This document shows, piece by piece, positions 13,968-22,443 of a DNA stretch of 30,883 bases. This DNA comes from a virus. Made by a program: the position numbers and the translations under genes. The notes under the pieces were generated by a model. The model searched no databases and was not told the origin of the DNA. It was given only the letters and a program-made list of their open reading frames with translations. Each line of letters opens with the position of its first letter. Position 1 is the first letter of the stretch. The DNA lies in IMG/VR virus record IMGVR_UViG_3300017949_002822, positions 1-30,883 of that record; one strand, 5' to 3'.

Positions 13968-15097
13968 AACTACTTTTAAACGATAAAGAAATTGCAAATT
14001 TTTTACATAGCCTTGTTGATACACATCGAGATGCAAAGAAGCAACCTGTACCTGAGGATAATCTAAACTATGTAAAGCAATTATTCATAGAAAAAGAAGT
14101 TGCAAGGAAATTAGATAATAAAAAAGTTTATGTAAAGCCAAAAGACTCTTGGGATGATAACACTAAACAAAAATTCTATAACAAATTAAAAAAAGCAATA
14201 ACCAAGGACATGGAGAACTATTATTCTTACATGAGAAATTGGTTAAAGGAAAAGAAGAATAGTGACTTTAATACAATACATAAAAACCTTGAAAAAATTA
14301 TTAATAAAATAGGGTTAGAAACTATATTTGAAAATTATAAAAAAAGCAAATATAAAAATTTTGTTAAGGGAACAGGTTTAAGTTTAGACTCTAACGGAAC
14401 GTTTATAAGAAGAAAAGATTTTATTTCCTATGATCAGGATTGTTTAATTAGAAATACTGTAGGTAACGAAGAACTTTTAGTTACTAAAATAGATAACAAT
14501 TATCCGTTCTGGTTTATAGATAGTGGTTATACAAACTTTCTTGAGCCTAACAAAAAATGGCACAGGCTGGTAAGAAACCATTTACATTACGGAGAGTATT
14601 TTGATGCGCCAGTATCTAGGTTAGAAAATTTTGTCAAGTTTCCAGTTCCGTGGAGAAAGAACGGTGATACTATATACATCATAGAACCAGGTCCGTTTGC
14701 TGCAAGTATTTTTCATTGCGATTTAAAAACTTGGAAGTATGATGTAGAAGCAGAATTAAGGAAGCATACAGATAAGCCTATCAAATTTAGAGAAAAAGCA
14801 CCTTTAGATCAAAGAACTAATTTATTTAAGGAACTACTTAATGAGGATTACTATTGTGTTATAAGCATTAATTCTAATGCAGCAACTGAAGCAATTTGGG
14901 CAGGTATTCCGGCAATTACATTAGGAAAACATATTACTAATCCCATCACAAAAAACAGTCTTTCTGATATCAATGATCTATATTATGGAAAAATTACCGA
15001 CTGGCTTTGTATGTTAAGTTACAGTCAATTCACAAAAGAAGAATTAATGAACGGAACAGCAAAACGTATTATAGAGAAATATCATGTCAAAATTTAA
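13964..15097 (+). CDS. GT-B-like protein with helical N-terminal extension, paralog C
   Basis: This 377-aa protein has two parts. Residues 1 to about 170 are Lys-rich and helical with no clear domain (YNKLKKAITKDMENYYSYMR, FNTIHKNLEKIINKIG). The rest matches the family: FWFIDSGYTNF, WHRLVRNHLHYGEYF, APVSRLENF, TIYIIEPGPFAAS, TDKPIKFREK, INSNAATEAIWAGIPAI, LSYSQFTKEELMNGTAKRIIEKY. It starts at 13964 with an ATGA overlap; an ATG at 13883 lies within paralog B and was rejected. The extension is unique within the five and may bind a partner or acceptor. The product is probably a cytoplasmic glycosyltransferase-like enzyme. Confidence 0.78.
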   Translation: MKLLLNDKEIANFLHSLVDTHRDAKKQPVPEDNLNYVKQLFIEKEVARKLDNKKVYVKPKDSWDDNTKQKFYNKLKKAITKDMENYYSYMRNWLKEKKNSDFNTIHKNLEKIINKIGLETIFENYKKSKYKNFVKGTGLSLDSNGTFIRRKDFISYDQDCLIRNTVGNEELLVTKIDNNYPFWFIDSGYTNFLEPNKKWHRLVRNHLHYGEYFDAPVSRLENFVKFPVPWRKNGDTIYIIEPGPFAASIFHCDLKTWKYDVEAELRKHTDKPIKFREKAPLDQRTNLFKELLNEDYYCVISINSNAATEAIWAGIPAITLGKHITNPITKNSLSDINDLYYGKITDWLCMLSYSQFTKEELMNGTAKRIIEKYHVKI

Positions 15098-16019
15098 AGC
15101 AGTTGCATACTATGGTGGAATTCCGCCGAATAATAATAATCCAGAAAAACCTTTAATTCTAGATAACTTTCTACAGGGCGTAAGAGCCTCCGGAGATGAA
15201 GGAATTGATCACAGAGGTATGAATGCTATTCCTTGTGATGTAGCATTTATACAAGGATTCGTGCATGAGGACGGAAAGAAAGGAGTTCCGCATTTAACTC
15301 TAAGACAAAACGCAATTGATATGCAAAAACAAAACGGAAAGCGTTCTTTGATAGTCGATAGTAACTTATTTTTATTTGCAGACCCGGGAAATACAAAAAC
15401 ATATTTAAGATATAGTTTTGATGGAGTTTTCCCTACGACTGGTTTTTACTTTGATACCGATATTGATCCGTTACGATGGAAAAAAATTAGTAATAATTTA
15501 GGCCTTTCTCTTAAACCATGGAGAACACAAGGAACTCACATATTAATATGCTGCCAAAGAAACGGTGGATGGAGTATGAAAGGATTATCCGTTAATCAAT
15601 GGTTACTAGAAACTGTTGCAAAAGTAAGATCTTTTTCTGACAGACCAATTGTTATTCGAGTCCATCCTGGAGATAAAAAATGGCAGAGATGGTTTGATCA
15701 AAGCATATTTAAAAAATACAAACACGTTACATTAAGTAAAAATCATATTAGGCAAGATCTTAATAATGCTTGGGCATCAATTGTTTATAACAGTTCTCCT
15801 AGTATTGCTAGTGTGATTGATGGAATTCCAACATTTGTTACAGATCCGCAAGTTGATATAAGTCAATCGTTCGGAGTGTGTAATACAAATCTTAAAAGAC
15901 TCGAGGATCCAAAAATGTTTGAAAGACAGGAATGGATAGAAAAATTATCAATGTGCCATTGGAATTTTGATGAGTTGCGTTCCGGTGAAGCATGGCAGTT
16001 TTTTAGAAAGTTTATTTAA
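15084..16019 (+). CDS. GT-B-like protein, paralog D of five
   Basis: This 311-aa protein is a more divergent member. It has a distinct N-terminus (AVAYYGGIPPNNNN, DNFLQGVRASGDEG, DVAFIQGFVHE), then RSLIVDSNLFLF, a THILICCQRNGGWS strand, DRPIVIRVHPGD and the loop VYNSSPSIASVIDGIPTFV, ending MCHWNFDELRSGEAW. The RVHP segment resembles the RxHP motif seen in capsule-related transferases. The ATG overlaps paralog C by 14 nt. The 3' end overlaps the convergent minus-strand glycosyltransferase by 8 nt. It resembles proteins I recall from cyanophages. The molecular activity is unproven. Confidence 0.78.
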   Translation: MSKFKAVAYYGGIPPNNNNPEKPLILDNFLQGVRASGDEGIDHRGMNAIPCDVAFIQGFVHEDGKKGVPHLTLRQNAIDMQKQNGKRSLIVDSNLFLFADPGNTKTYLRYSFDGVFPTTGFYFDTDIDPLRWKKISNNLGLSLKPWRTQGTHILICCQRNGGWSMKGLSVNQWLLETVAKVRSFSDRPIVIRVHPGDKKWQRWFDQSIFKKYKHVTLSKNHIRQDLNNAWASIVYNSSPSIASVIDGIPTFVTDPQVDISQSFGVCNTNLKRLEDPKMFERQEWIEKLSMCHWNFDELRSGEAWQFFRKFI

Positions 16020-16860
16020 ACTGTTGCCAATAAGGTTCTGGTCTAGGAACTTTTAAATCATCTCTTTTACTTTTACCTAACTGCTTTCTTCCACCTTTAA
16101 GGTGATCTAAGTATGCGCCCCATTCGCAATTTATAAGAGGATGACCTTCACCGCTAGACATACCAGGTCGTGGTCTTAAATCGTGTAAAGATGCTGCCCA
16201 GTCATACTGTTTAAGATTAGGAAATCTCTGCCTGACAACATCAAATACAAAACTGTCATGCCATTCAATCATTGAGAATATTCCGCCTTGGCCTTCCGCA
16301 TCATCGTATACCCTTTGAAATTCTGTTAGAAAGTCTTTGGTGCTTTGTGATTCCATGTTCATAGCATAAAGTCCACACTCTGAATATTTTCCTTTTCTTC
16401 CTAAGTAACAAAGTTCCTGTTTGCCAGGAAGTAATCCATTTAATTGCTTTGAATTTATAGGACTATGACAAAAAGTGTCTGCATCCATCCACATTAACCA
16501 CTTTGTATTACATTCTGTTGCACATGAAAAAATGCTATATACCTTGTGTGCAAATCTTATAGCATGCCATTTAAAACCCTTGCCTGAATCTTTTCTTTTA
16601 CTTCTTATAGGATCGGAACTAACATCTCCGTTGGCCTTAGGAACATTTTTCCATCTCTCTTTAAAAGCAACAAGCTCAGGACTTGCTTGATGAAGATCCT
16701 TTACGATTAAATTAGGTGCAGATTCTTGTACCACACAATCTTCGGCATATACATAAAGTTTTACCTCTGCAGGCCAATTTCTTAAAAAGGATTCAATCAT
16801 CCTTTTTCCGTATTGTTCATATCCTTGTTTATGAAAAGTTGTTACTACAGTTATACTCAC
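16012..16860 (-). CDS. Glycosyltransferase (GT-A fold), minus strand
   Basis: This 282-aa protein begins MSITVVTTFHKQGYEQYGKR, typical of nucleotide-diphospho-sugar transferases, and has the metal-binding D126-A-D128 in WLMWMDADTFCH. Later segments CGLYAMNMES and SFVFDVVRQRFP define the acceptor half. It lies on the opposite strand with its small upstream neighbour, overlapping it by 4 nt (ATGA-type coupling on the minus strand), and converges with paralog D. This two-gene minus-strand island interrupts an otherwise plus-strand region, which suggests separate acquisition. Cytoplasmic sugar transfer is likely; the substrate is unknown. Confidence 0.87.
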   Translation of the reverse strand: MSITVVTTFHKQGYEQYGKRMIESFLRNWPAEVKLYVYAEDCVVQESAPNLIVKDLHQASPELVAFKERWKNVPKANGDVSSDPIRSKRKDSGKGFKWHAIRFAHKVYSIFSCATECNTKWLMWMDADTFCHSPINSKQLNGLLPGKQELCYLGRKGKYSECGLYAMNMESQSTKDFLTEFQRVYDDAEGQGGIFSMIEWHDSFVFDVVRQRFPNLKQYDWAASLHDLRPRPGMSSGEGHPLINCEWGAYLDHLKGGRKQLGKSKRDDLKVPRPEPYWQQFK

Positions 16861-17255
16861 TTTAATCTACTCCATTGATGACACCAACCTAGTTGTGCTA
16901 TTGCTTTATATCCTATCTGATATAACAATTTACTTTCAGTTCTAGGAATTACTTCTTCGCCTTCTATAAAAATATCTGGCTCAACTTTAGTTAATAATGG
17001 CGATAGTTGATCCATTATATGTAATTTATCTAAATCTATAAAAATGGCTGTAACGTCTCTTAAATCAAAAGTGCTTTCGATAGTTTTTCTAGAAATTAAA
17101 TTTCTTGCTTTAGTTTCTATATCAGTTTCATAAACAAATACTGTATTGAACATTCCAAGCAAATTATCAAAGTTTCCGAACCCATTACCGACTACTAGGC
17201 AGTCAATTGGAACTTTTTTTACGTTTTTTGATATTCTTTTTTTAAATTTATCCAT
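16857..17255 (-). CDS. Small Rossmann-like protein, possible methyltransferase remnant
   Basis: This 132-aa protein has a glycine-rich strand-turn (IDCLVVGNGFGNFDNLLGMF) followed by an acidic strand end (VFVYETDIETKARNL) and a TAIFIDLDKLHIMDQL strand. The pattern recalls the SAM-binding half of class I methyltransferases (motifs I, II and IV). The protein is too short for a complete enzyme and lacks an obvious catalytic motif. It is the first gene of the minus-strand pair and is read from the shared intergenic region at 17256-17294. It may partner the glycosyltransferase it overlaps. The assignment is tentative. Confidence 0.65.
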   Translation of the reverse strand: MDKFKKRISKNVKKVPIDCLVVGNGFGNFDNLLGMFNTVFVYETDIETKARNLISRKTIESTFDLRDVTAIFIDLDKLHIMDQLSPLLTKVEPDIFIEGEEVIPRTESKLLYQIGYKAIAQLGWCHQWSRLK

Positions 17256-17263
17256 TGTAAACC

Positions 17264-17285
17264 ATTAAATACTACTATATTTATT
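17264..17285. promoter_or_regulatory. Divergent pair of late-type boxes
   Basis: On the plus strand ATTAAATA (17264-17271) precedes the gene at 17295, with a GGAGAG ribosome site. On the minus strand AATAAATA (17285 to 17278) precedes the gene ending its leader at 17255. The two boxes are 6 bp apart and face opposite ways, so late transcription could start both ways from a 39-bp gap. Confidence 0.5.
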
Positions 17286-17294
17286 GGAGAGAAC

Positions 17295-18152
17295 ATGCGG
17301 TTCAAACTTTTCAGAGAGCACGGTGCATTAAACAGTCCTGACATTTTCAATGCATTTGAGCAAGGACTCAAGCACACAGGCCACGAAGTTGTTAGCGATA
17401 ATGAAGATGTAGCAGTGATCTGGTCAGTGCTATGGAACGGACGTATGCTACCTAATAAGTTAATTTTTGAAAATGCTAGAAAGAATAACAAGCCTATTGT
17501 AATTATAGAAGTAGGAAATTTAAAGAGAAACATAACATGGAGAATATGTTTAAATCATATACACGGATTAGGAACATTCGGAAACGATAGTAACCTAGAT
17601 ATCGATCGTCCTGCAGACTTAGGAATATATCTTAAAGAAGAAAACAAATATAGATCAAAAAGTATACTAATTGCAACACAGCATTCTAAGAGTTTACAAT
17701 GGGAAGGCATGCCCTCTACGGATGCTTGGGTGTATTCTGTTGTTGAAAAGATAAGAGAAAAAACTGATCAGACGATAGTTTTACGTCCACATCCCAGATC
17801 GCCAATGCCTGGAATAGAACACGAATTCAAAAATGTAATAAGACAAAATCCAATAAAGGTGAATGGTACCTATGATGACTTTGATATACGATACGATTAT
17901 CATTGTGTAATTAATCATAACAGTGGAGTTCCAATCCATGCTGCTATTGCAGGAACTCCAGTAATATGCGATTCGAGCAGTTTGGCATATCCCGTATCTG
18001 ACACGTTCGAAAATATTTTAAATCCTGTATTGCCCGATAGGCAGGAATGGCTAGTAAAGGTAGCGCATACCGAGTGGACCGTGGAAGAAATTGCCAAGGG
18101 CATCCCCATTAAAAGATTAGAAAATCATATTTTAGCACAACTAAACTCTTGA
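17295..18152 (+). CDS. GT-B-like protein, paralog E of five
   Basis: This 285-aa protein starts MRFKLFREHGALNSPDIFNA after a clear GGAGA site. Landmarks are DVAVIWSVLWNGRM, IVIIEVGNLKRNITWRI, SILIATQHSKSLQW, TIVLRPHPRSP (RxHP-type) and the loop NHNSGVPIHAAIAGTPVICD, ending AHTEWTVEEIAKGIP. It is the most divergent of the five relatives, separated from the others by the minus-strand pair. From memory very similar proteins occur widely in cyanophages. A capsule- or glycan-type transferase role fits, but no substrate can be inferred. An early promoter overlaps its stop codon and drives the next gene. Confidence 0.8.
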   Translation: MRFKLFREHGALNSPDIFNAFEQGLKHTGHEVVSDNEDVAVIWSVLWNGRMLPNKLIFENARKNNKPIVIIEVGNLKRNITWRICLNHIHGLGTFGNDSNLDIDRPADLGIYLKEENKYRSKSILIATQHSKSLQWEGMPSTDAWVYSVVEKIREKTDQTIVLRPHPRSPMPGIEHEFKNVIRQNPIKVNGTYDDFDIRYDYHCVINHNSGVPIHAAIAGTPVICDSSSLAYPVSDTFENILNPVLPDRQEWLVKVAHTEWTVEEIAKGIPIKRLENHILAQLNS

Positions 18153-18177
18153 TTTTTGTTAACAGAGAACGTATAAT
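18149..18177 (+). promoter_or_regulatory. Sigma70-type promoter, leaderless spacing
   Basis: TTGATT (18149-18154), a 17-bp spacer and TATAAT (18172-18177) lie directly before the ATG at 18184. Start of transcription about 7 nt after the -10 box coincides with the A of the ATG. There is no convincing ribosome site, so this early mRNA would also be leaderless. Confidence 0.8.
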
Positions 18178-18183
18178 AAGACA

Positions 18184-19365
18184 ATGAAAGAGCCATTCTA
18201 CATTGAAGATATATTTTTGAAATTTTTCGAAACGATGTCGACGAATAGAATTTTTATGCAGCCTAATGATAGAAGTGCTGCTGTAAGTTTCTATACCAGT
18301 CTAAACTCTAACACATTGTTAACAGAGAATCAAGCAAAGTACATACTTAGAATACTAACGAAGTACAGAAACACCTGCCAGCCATATTATGATTTTATAA
18401 TTCATTTAGAAGAGCCTCAGTGGAAAAATTCTTTTAGAGTTATAGATCAATCAAAAAAAGTTTGGGTTGAAAAGGACGGTAAGGAATTATGGTTATGTTT
18501 TAAATTTCCATTTCAACTGAAAGAGTACTTTGATAAAGAAATTGCCTTGCAACAAGGCTGGGGTTCACACACAGGCATGTGGGACAGAGAAAGAAAAATT
18601 AGAAAGTTAAAATTTTACGAATACAATCTAATGTCTATATTTGAATTCTGTAAAGAAAAAGAGTTTGAGATCGAAGAATCATTCATGGAAGCATTATCGA
18701 ACGTCGAAGAAATTTGGCAGAATCAAAAAATTCACCAGAAAAGATCAACAGTTCGAGAGGATCAAGTAATACTAAGGAATGCTCCAGAAGATGCATTAGA
18801 TTATTTTGAAAAACACAGAGCAAACAAGATATCTGCAGATTTAATATTAGCAAAGAATATGGGATATCTATATGAAGAAATTCCAAACAATATTTTTGAA
18901 AAGATTGCAAATGCCAACAGCAATCGTTTTTTTGCTAAGGATATAAAACAATTTTTAGAACTAGCATACGGTGTTCAGGGTAAAATATTAATAATTTTAG
19001 AAAGAGGAGAGCGTGCAGAAGATTGGATTAAGCATCTTGCCTATGAAATAGAAAAACACAATTATGATAAGACCGATTTCAGAGTTTGCTTTAGATCAAG
19101 CAACAAAGAAAATCCAGATTTTAATAAATGGGTCAATCAAAACGGTTTTGGTGGAAAAATAAAGGACGCAAAGTTCCTAATCTTCCAACAAAAGCCAGCA
19201 AAGTGGTTGTTCAAAGACGTAAATGATGTTATAATAGTTGCTACAAATGAATTATTACCAGGTATGAATTCTACAGCAAGGGCGATGTTTAACAATCACC
19301 CGTGTGTTGTTTTTATTGGTGAATACAAACCTGTTAAAGATAAGGAAGATATAGTTGAACTGTAA
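18184..19365 (+). CDS. Conserved protein upstream of uvsW, HARP-like N-terminal region
   Basis: This 393-aa soluble protein has an N-terminal stretch (about residues 75-165: FRVIDQSKKVWVEKDGKELW, QLKEYFDKEI, GMWDRERKIRKLKFYEYNLM). It resembles, loosely, the HARP/substrate-recognition domains that precede annealing helicases. The C-terminal third has Rossmann-like strands (KILIILERGERAEDW, DVIIVATNELLPG, PCVVFIGEY), but no Walker A motif is present. It overlaps uvsW by 11 nt and shares its promoter, so a helper role in branch migration or replication restart is plausible. The domain likeness is judged by eye. The gene is certain; the function is not. Confidence 0.82.
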   Translation: MKEPFYIEDIFLKFFETMSTNRIFMQPNDRSAAVSFYTSLNSNTLLTENQAKYILRILTKYRNTCQPYYDFIIHLEEPQWKNSFRVIDQSKKVWVEKDGKELWLCFKFPFQLKEYFDKEIALQQGWGSHTGMWDRERKIRKLKFYEYNLMSIFEFCKEKEFEIEESFMEALSNVEEIWQNQKIHQKRSTVREDQVILRNAPEDALDYFEKHRANKISADLILAKNMGYLYEEIPNNIFEKIANANSNRFFAKDIKQFLELAYGVQGKILIILERGERAEDWIKHLAYEIEKHNYDKTDFRVCFRSSNKENPDFNKWVNQNGFGGKIKDAKFLIFQQKPAKWLFKDVNDVIIVATNELLPGMNSTARAMFNNHPCVVFIGEYKPVKDKEDIVEL

Positions 19366-20806
19366 ACTTATTATAAAAGACGAAGTAAACATTAAGTTCG
19401 AAGGACTTGCTGTCGAGACTAGAAGGAAGATCGCTAATAAATTAAAATACGATCTTCCTTATGCACGACACATGCCGGCTTTTAAACTAGGCCGTTGGGA
19501 CGGAACTGTGAGTTTCTTTGGTATTGGAGGAAATGGTTTCTTAGCACACCTTGATGTTGCACTTCCTATAGTTGAAAATGATGGATATGATATCGAAGTA
19601 ATAGATCAACGAGAGCATCACAAATTTGACTTTAATAAAATCGACGAAAACTATTGGGCCGACAAAGGAAAAGTTTGGCCGAAAGGTCACCAACAAGCAG
19701 GACAACCTATAGTGCTGCGTGATTATCAATATGACGTTGTTAATCAATTTTTAGAAAATCCACAATCGTTACAGGAGGTTGCAACTGGTGCTGGTAAGAC
19801 TATTACGACTGCTACCCTTTCGCATTTATGTGAGCCTTATGGCCGCACAATGGTCATTGTACCAAACAAGAGTCTTGTTGTACAAACTGAAGAAGATTAC
19901 AAAAATTTAGGACTTGATGTAGGAGTTTACTTTGGTGATAGAAAGGAACTAGATCATACCCATACAATTTGTACATGGCAAAGTCTTAACGTTCTTGATA
20001 AGAAAAGTTATGATGGCGATAGTTTAACGCTTGCAGAATTTACGGAAGGTGTGAGAGCAATTATAATTGATGAAGTACACCAAGCAAAGGCTGATGTTCT
20101 TAAAAAACTACTCACAGTAAACTTTAGAAATGCACCCATACGTTGGGGATTAACAGGAACCGTTCCTAAGGAAAAGTGGGAATTTCAAGGCATACTAGCC
20201 AGTATCGGTCCTGTAATTAATAATGTATCAGCACACGACTTACAGGAAAAAGGCGTGTTGGCAAAATTAGATATACAAATTTTACAAACAAAAGATATTG
20301 AAGAATTTAGAAGTTACCAAGAAGAATATACTTGGCTTGTTACCGATTCAAAGAGATTAAAGTATATTAGCAATCATATTTCTAGTGTTGCAAAAAACGG
20401 TAATACACTTGTACTAGTTAATAGAATCGATACAGGTAATAAACTATTAAAAAATATTCCAGAAGCAACGTTTATCAAAGGCGATGTAAAACTAGACGAT
20501 AGAAAAGAACAATATGACGAAATTAAAACATCTGACGGAAAGATTATTATTGCTACTTATGGGGTTGCCGCTGTTGGCATTAATATTCCTCGTATTTTTA
20601 ATTTGGTTCTTATTGAACCCGGAAAAAGTTTTGTCCGTGTTATTCAAAGCATTGGGCGCGGAATAAGAAAAGCAGAAGACAAAGATTTTGTACAAATTTG
20701 GGATATTACTTCTACCTGCAAGTATGCAAAAAGGCATCTAACAGAACGAAAACGATTTTATAAAGAAGCAAAGTATCCACATACGGTAACAAAGGTAGAT
20801 ATATGA
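19355..20806 (+). CDS. uvsW: UvsW DNA/RNA helicase
   Basis: This 483-aa SF2 helicase unwinds R-loops and branched DNA in T4-type replication and recombination. After the N-terminal domain (GRWDGTVSFFG) come Walker A GAGKT (145-149), DEVH (239-242), the TGT motif III (267-269), GDVKLDDRKEQ and motif VI QSIGRGIRK (431-439). Size is close to T4 UvsW (about 500 aa). The start must be TTG at 19355, because an in-frame stop lies just before it. An AAGGA at 19342-19346 gives good spacing. Translation is coupled to the upstream gene and to the FkbM gene (ATGA). Confidence 0.95.
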   Translation: MNCKLIIKDEVNIKFEGLAVETRRKIANKLKYDLPYARHMPAFKLGRWDGTVSFFGIGGNGFLAHLDVALPIVENDGYDIEVIDQREHHKFDFNKIDENYWADKGKVWPKGHQQAGQPIVLRDYQYDVVNQFLENPQSLQEVATGAGKTITTATLSHLCEPYGRTMVIVPNKSLVVQTEEDYKNLGLDVGVYFGDRKELDHTHTICTWQSLNVLDKKSYDGDSLTLAEFTEGVRAIIIDEVHQAKADVLKKLLTVNFRNAPIRWGLTGTVPKEKWEFQGILASIGPVINNVSAHDLQEKGVLAKLDIQILQTKDIEEFRSYQEEYTWLVTDSKRLKYISNHISSVAKNGNTLVLVNRIDTGNKLLKNIPEATFIKGDVKLDDRKEQYDEIKTSDGKIIIATYGVAAVGINIPRIFNLVLIEPGKSFVRVIQSIGRGIRKAEDKDFVQIWDITSTCKYAKRHLTERKRFYKEAKYPHTVTKVDI

Positions 20807-21375
20807 GTGAAGTTAAAATAGACGATTGGGCAATGCCTAAAATAAAAAATTTTCGTACTTACATTGATATAGGTGCAAGTAACGGAAAAACATCGTTTCC
20901 TTACGTTAACAAGTTTAAAAGAATTATTTGTTTTGAACCCAATCCTAAGAGCTTTGTAGAACTTTCTAGTAATGAACGTCTGGAATGTCATAACATTGCA
21001 TTGGGTGATATTGAGGAAATTAAAACACTGATTGTAAACAGCGAAACACAAAATCCAGAACACGGATCTATTTCTGAAATAAGAAATAAAGACTGGACCG
21101 ACGGAGAAAAGTTTGAAGTTCAAGTAAAAAGATTAGATGACTATAAGTTTTTTGATGATGTTGATTTTATAAAAATTGACACAGAACAATACGAGCTTAA
21201 CGTAATTAAAGGTGCTGTAAAAACTTTAAAAAAGAACAGACCAACAATTATGTTTGAAAATAAAAGAAACGAAGCAGATGAAGCAATTATATTTTTGTTA
21301 GACTTAGGGTTTACTGTTAAAAAATATAAGAGTGATACAATTGCTTTTTATGAGGACAATAATGAAAGTAATTAA
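20803..21375 (+). CDS. FkbM-type methyltransferase
   Basis: This 190-aa protein has the FkbM landmarks: SAM-binding YIDIGASNGKT (20-30), FEPNPKSF (44-51), the HNIALGD strand, and the catalytic-region DFIKIDTEQYELNVIKGA (121-138) with the family's IDxEGxE-type motif here as IDTEQYE. FkbM enzymes O-methylate sugars or polyketides, and in phages they often lie with glycan genes. The start overlaps uvsW by an ATGA. Length fits a minimal single-domain member. Sugar methylation is inferred from the neighbours. Confidence 0.88.
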   Translation: MSEVKIDDWAMPKIKNFRTYIDIGASNGKTSFPYVNKFKRIICFEPNPKSFVELSSNERLECHNIALGDIEEIKTLIVNSETQNPEHGSISEIRNKDWTDGEKFEVQVKRLDDYKFFDDVDFIKIDTEQYELNVIKGAVKTLKKNRPTIMFENKRNEADEAIIFLLDLGFTVKKYKSDTIAFYEDNNESN

Positions 21376-21901
21376 TGACGAAAAGTTAGATCTGATAGTA
21401 AAGTATACATCAGAAACTAGCGGAACAAGAGAACATTTTCTAAGTGACATCGTTAAAAATAATAATCTTAAACTAGGTGCAGAAATTGGAGTTCGAACAG
21501 GAAAAACAACATTTCATATTCTAGACAATAATCCTATGTGCGAAATGTATGCCATAGACAAAGATATTACACAATTTTTTAATGATACGGTTAAGGAGAA
21601 ATACGGACATAGGTTAAAAACATACGAAACCGATAGTAGAGTATCTCCGGACTTTGTTGCTGATAATAGTTTAGATTTTTTCTTTATAGATGCTTCGCAT
21701 ACTTACAAAAATGTAAGAAAAGATTTAATTGCCTGGATGCCTAAACTAAAACATGATGGTTGGATGATGGGACACGACATAGATTATCCTTCCGTTGAAA
21801 AAGCGGTTATGGATGTTATTGGATTTTATGAAGTAGGACCCGATAATGTTTGGATAGCCAGACATGAAAAAACATATCCAGGATTACAGGAGAACCAATG
21901 A
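21362..21901 (+). CDS. Class I SAM-dependent methyltransferase (Methyltransf_24-like)
   Basis: This 179-aa protein carries motif I LGAEIGVRTGKT (38-49), an acidic strand end (MYAIDKD) and motif IV FFFIDASHTY (106-115), typical of the Methyltransf_24 group found in glycan clusters. The ATG at 21362 overlaps the FkbM gene by 14 nt and has GAGG just upstream. An ATG at 21332 lies deeper inside that gene and was rejected. The next gene starts with an ATGA overlap. It probably methylates a sugar or glycan precursor in the cytoplasm; the target is unknown. Confidence 0.85.
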   Translation: MKVINDEKLDLIVKYTSETSGTREHFLSDIVKNNNLKLGAEIGVRTGKTTFHILDNNPMCEMYAIDKDITQFFNDTVKEKYGHRLKTYETDSRVSPDFVADNSLDFFFIDASHTYKNVRKDLIAWMPKLKHDGWMMGHDIDYPSVEKAVMDVIGFYEVGPDNVWIARHEKTYPGLQENQ

Positions 21902-22404
21902 GAATATTAACATTAGATAACAAGGCCTTTGACCTTAACGAACTGCCGGAAGAAGTTTCTGAAGATGCTAGATTTAGTGTGTTAGATAATTCTGACCCAA
22001 AGAATCCAGACTTTTTCTTCCAGCCACTTATATTTTTAGAATCTTTTAATAGTCCGGCTATATTGATGAAGATAGGCGGACACGAAGTTCAAATGCCACT
22101 TGATTGGTGCATTCTTGTAGGGGACAGTGATTGTGGAAGCGATCCCGAAGTTCTTCCGCTAACATCTATCAACGAGCGTGGCTTTGAAGCATTTGTAATC
22201 AATCCCATAAAAGGATACAGGTGTGAATTCATGCCCGTGGAAATTATTAACATCTACCAGGACGTAAGGTGGTATTTTCCAAAAATGAAGAACGGCCAAT
22301 TATTAACCATTCCACTTCACGACGAACCTAACCCTCCGTGTGCCTATTTTGTTAAAGAGATAAGCAGACAGTCAGAAGTAGTTGAATTGGCTAACTTACT
22401 CTGA
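21898..22404 (+). CDS. Conserved hypothetical protein, 168 aa
   Basis: The protein (MRILTLDNKAFDLNELPEEV...) is compact, soluble and rich in Pro, with segments EVQMPLDWCILVGDSDCGSDPE, FEAFVINPIKGYRCEFMPVEI and PLHDEPNPPCAYFVKEI. I recall similar proteins near uvsW in marine T4-like phages, without assigned function. The start shares an ATGA with the preceding methyltransferase, preceded by CAGGAG. It ends the uvsW-headed run; a weak -10 box follows. No catalytic motif was seen. Confidence 0.78.
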   Translation: MRILTLDNKAFDLNELPEEVSEDARFSVLDNSDPKNPDFFFQPLIFLESFNSPAILMKIGGHEVQMPLDWCILVGDSDCGSDPEVLPLTSINERGFEAFVINPIKGYRCEFMPVEIINIYQDVRWYFPKMKNGQLLTIPLHDEPNPPCAYFVKEISRQSEVVELANLL

Positions 22405-22412
22405 TAATTACA

Positions 22413-22418
22413 TATAAT
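22413..22418 (+). promoter_or_regulatory. Possible early/middle promoter -10 element
   Basis: A perfect TATAAT occurs in the 39-bp gap before the cupin gene, but no good -35 is found at 16-18 bp. It might be an activator-dependent (middle-type) promoter or chance. The cupin gene has AAGGAAG and AAAGG sites further downstream. Confidence 0.4.
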
Positions 22419-22443
22419 AACGCCACAGTGCAAGGAAGAAAGG

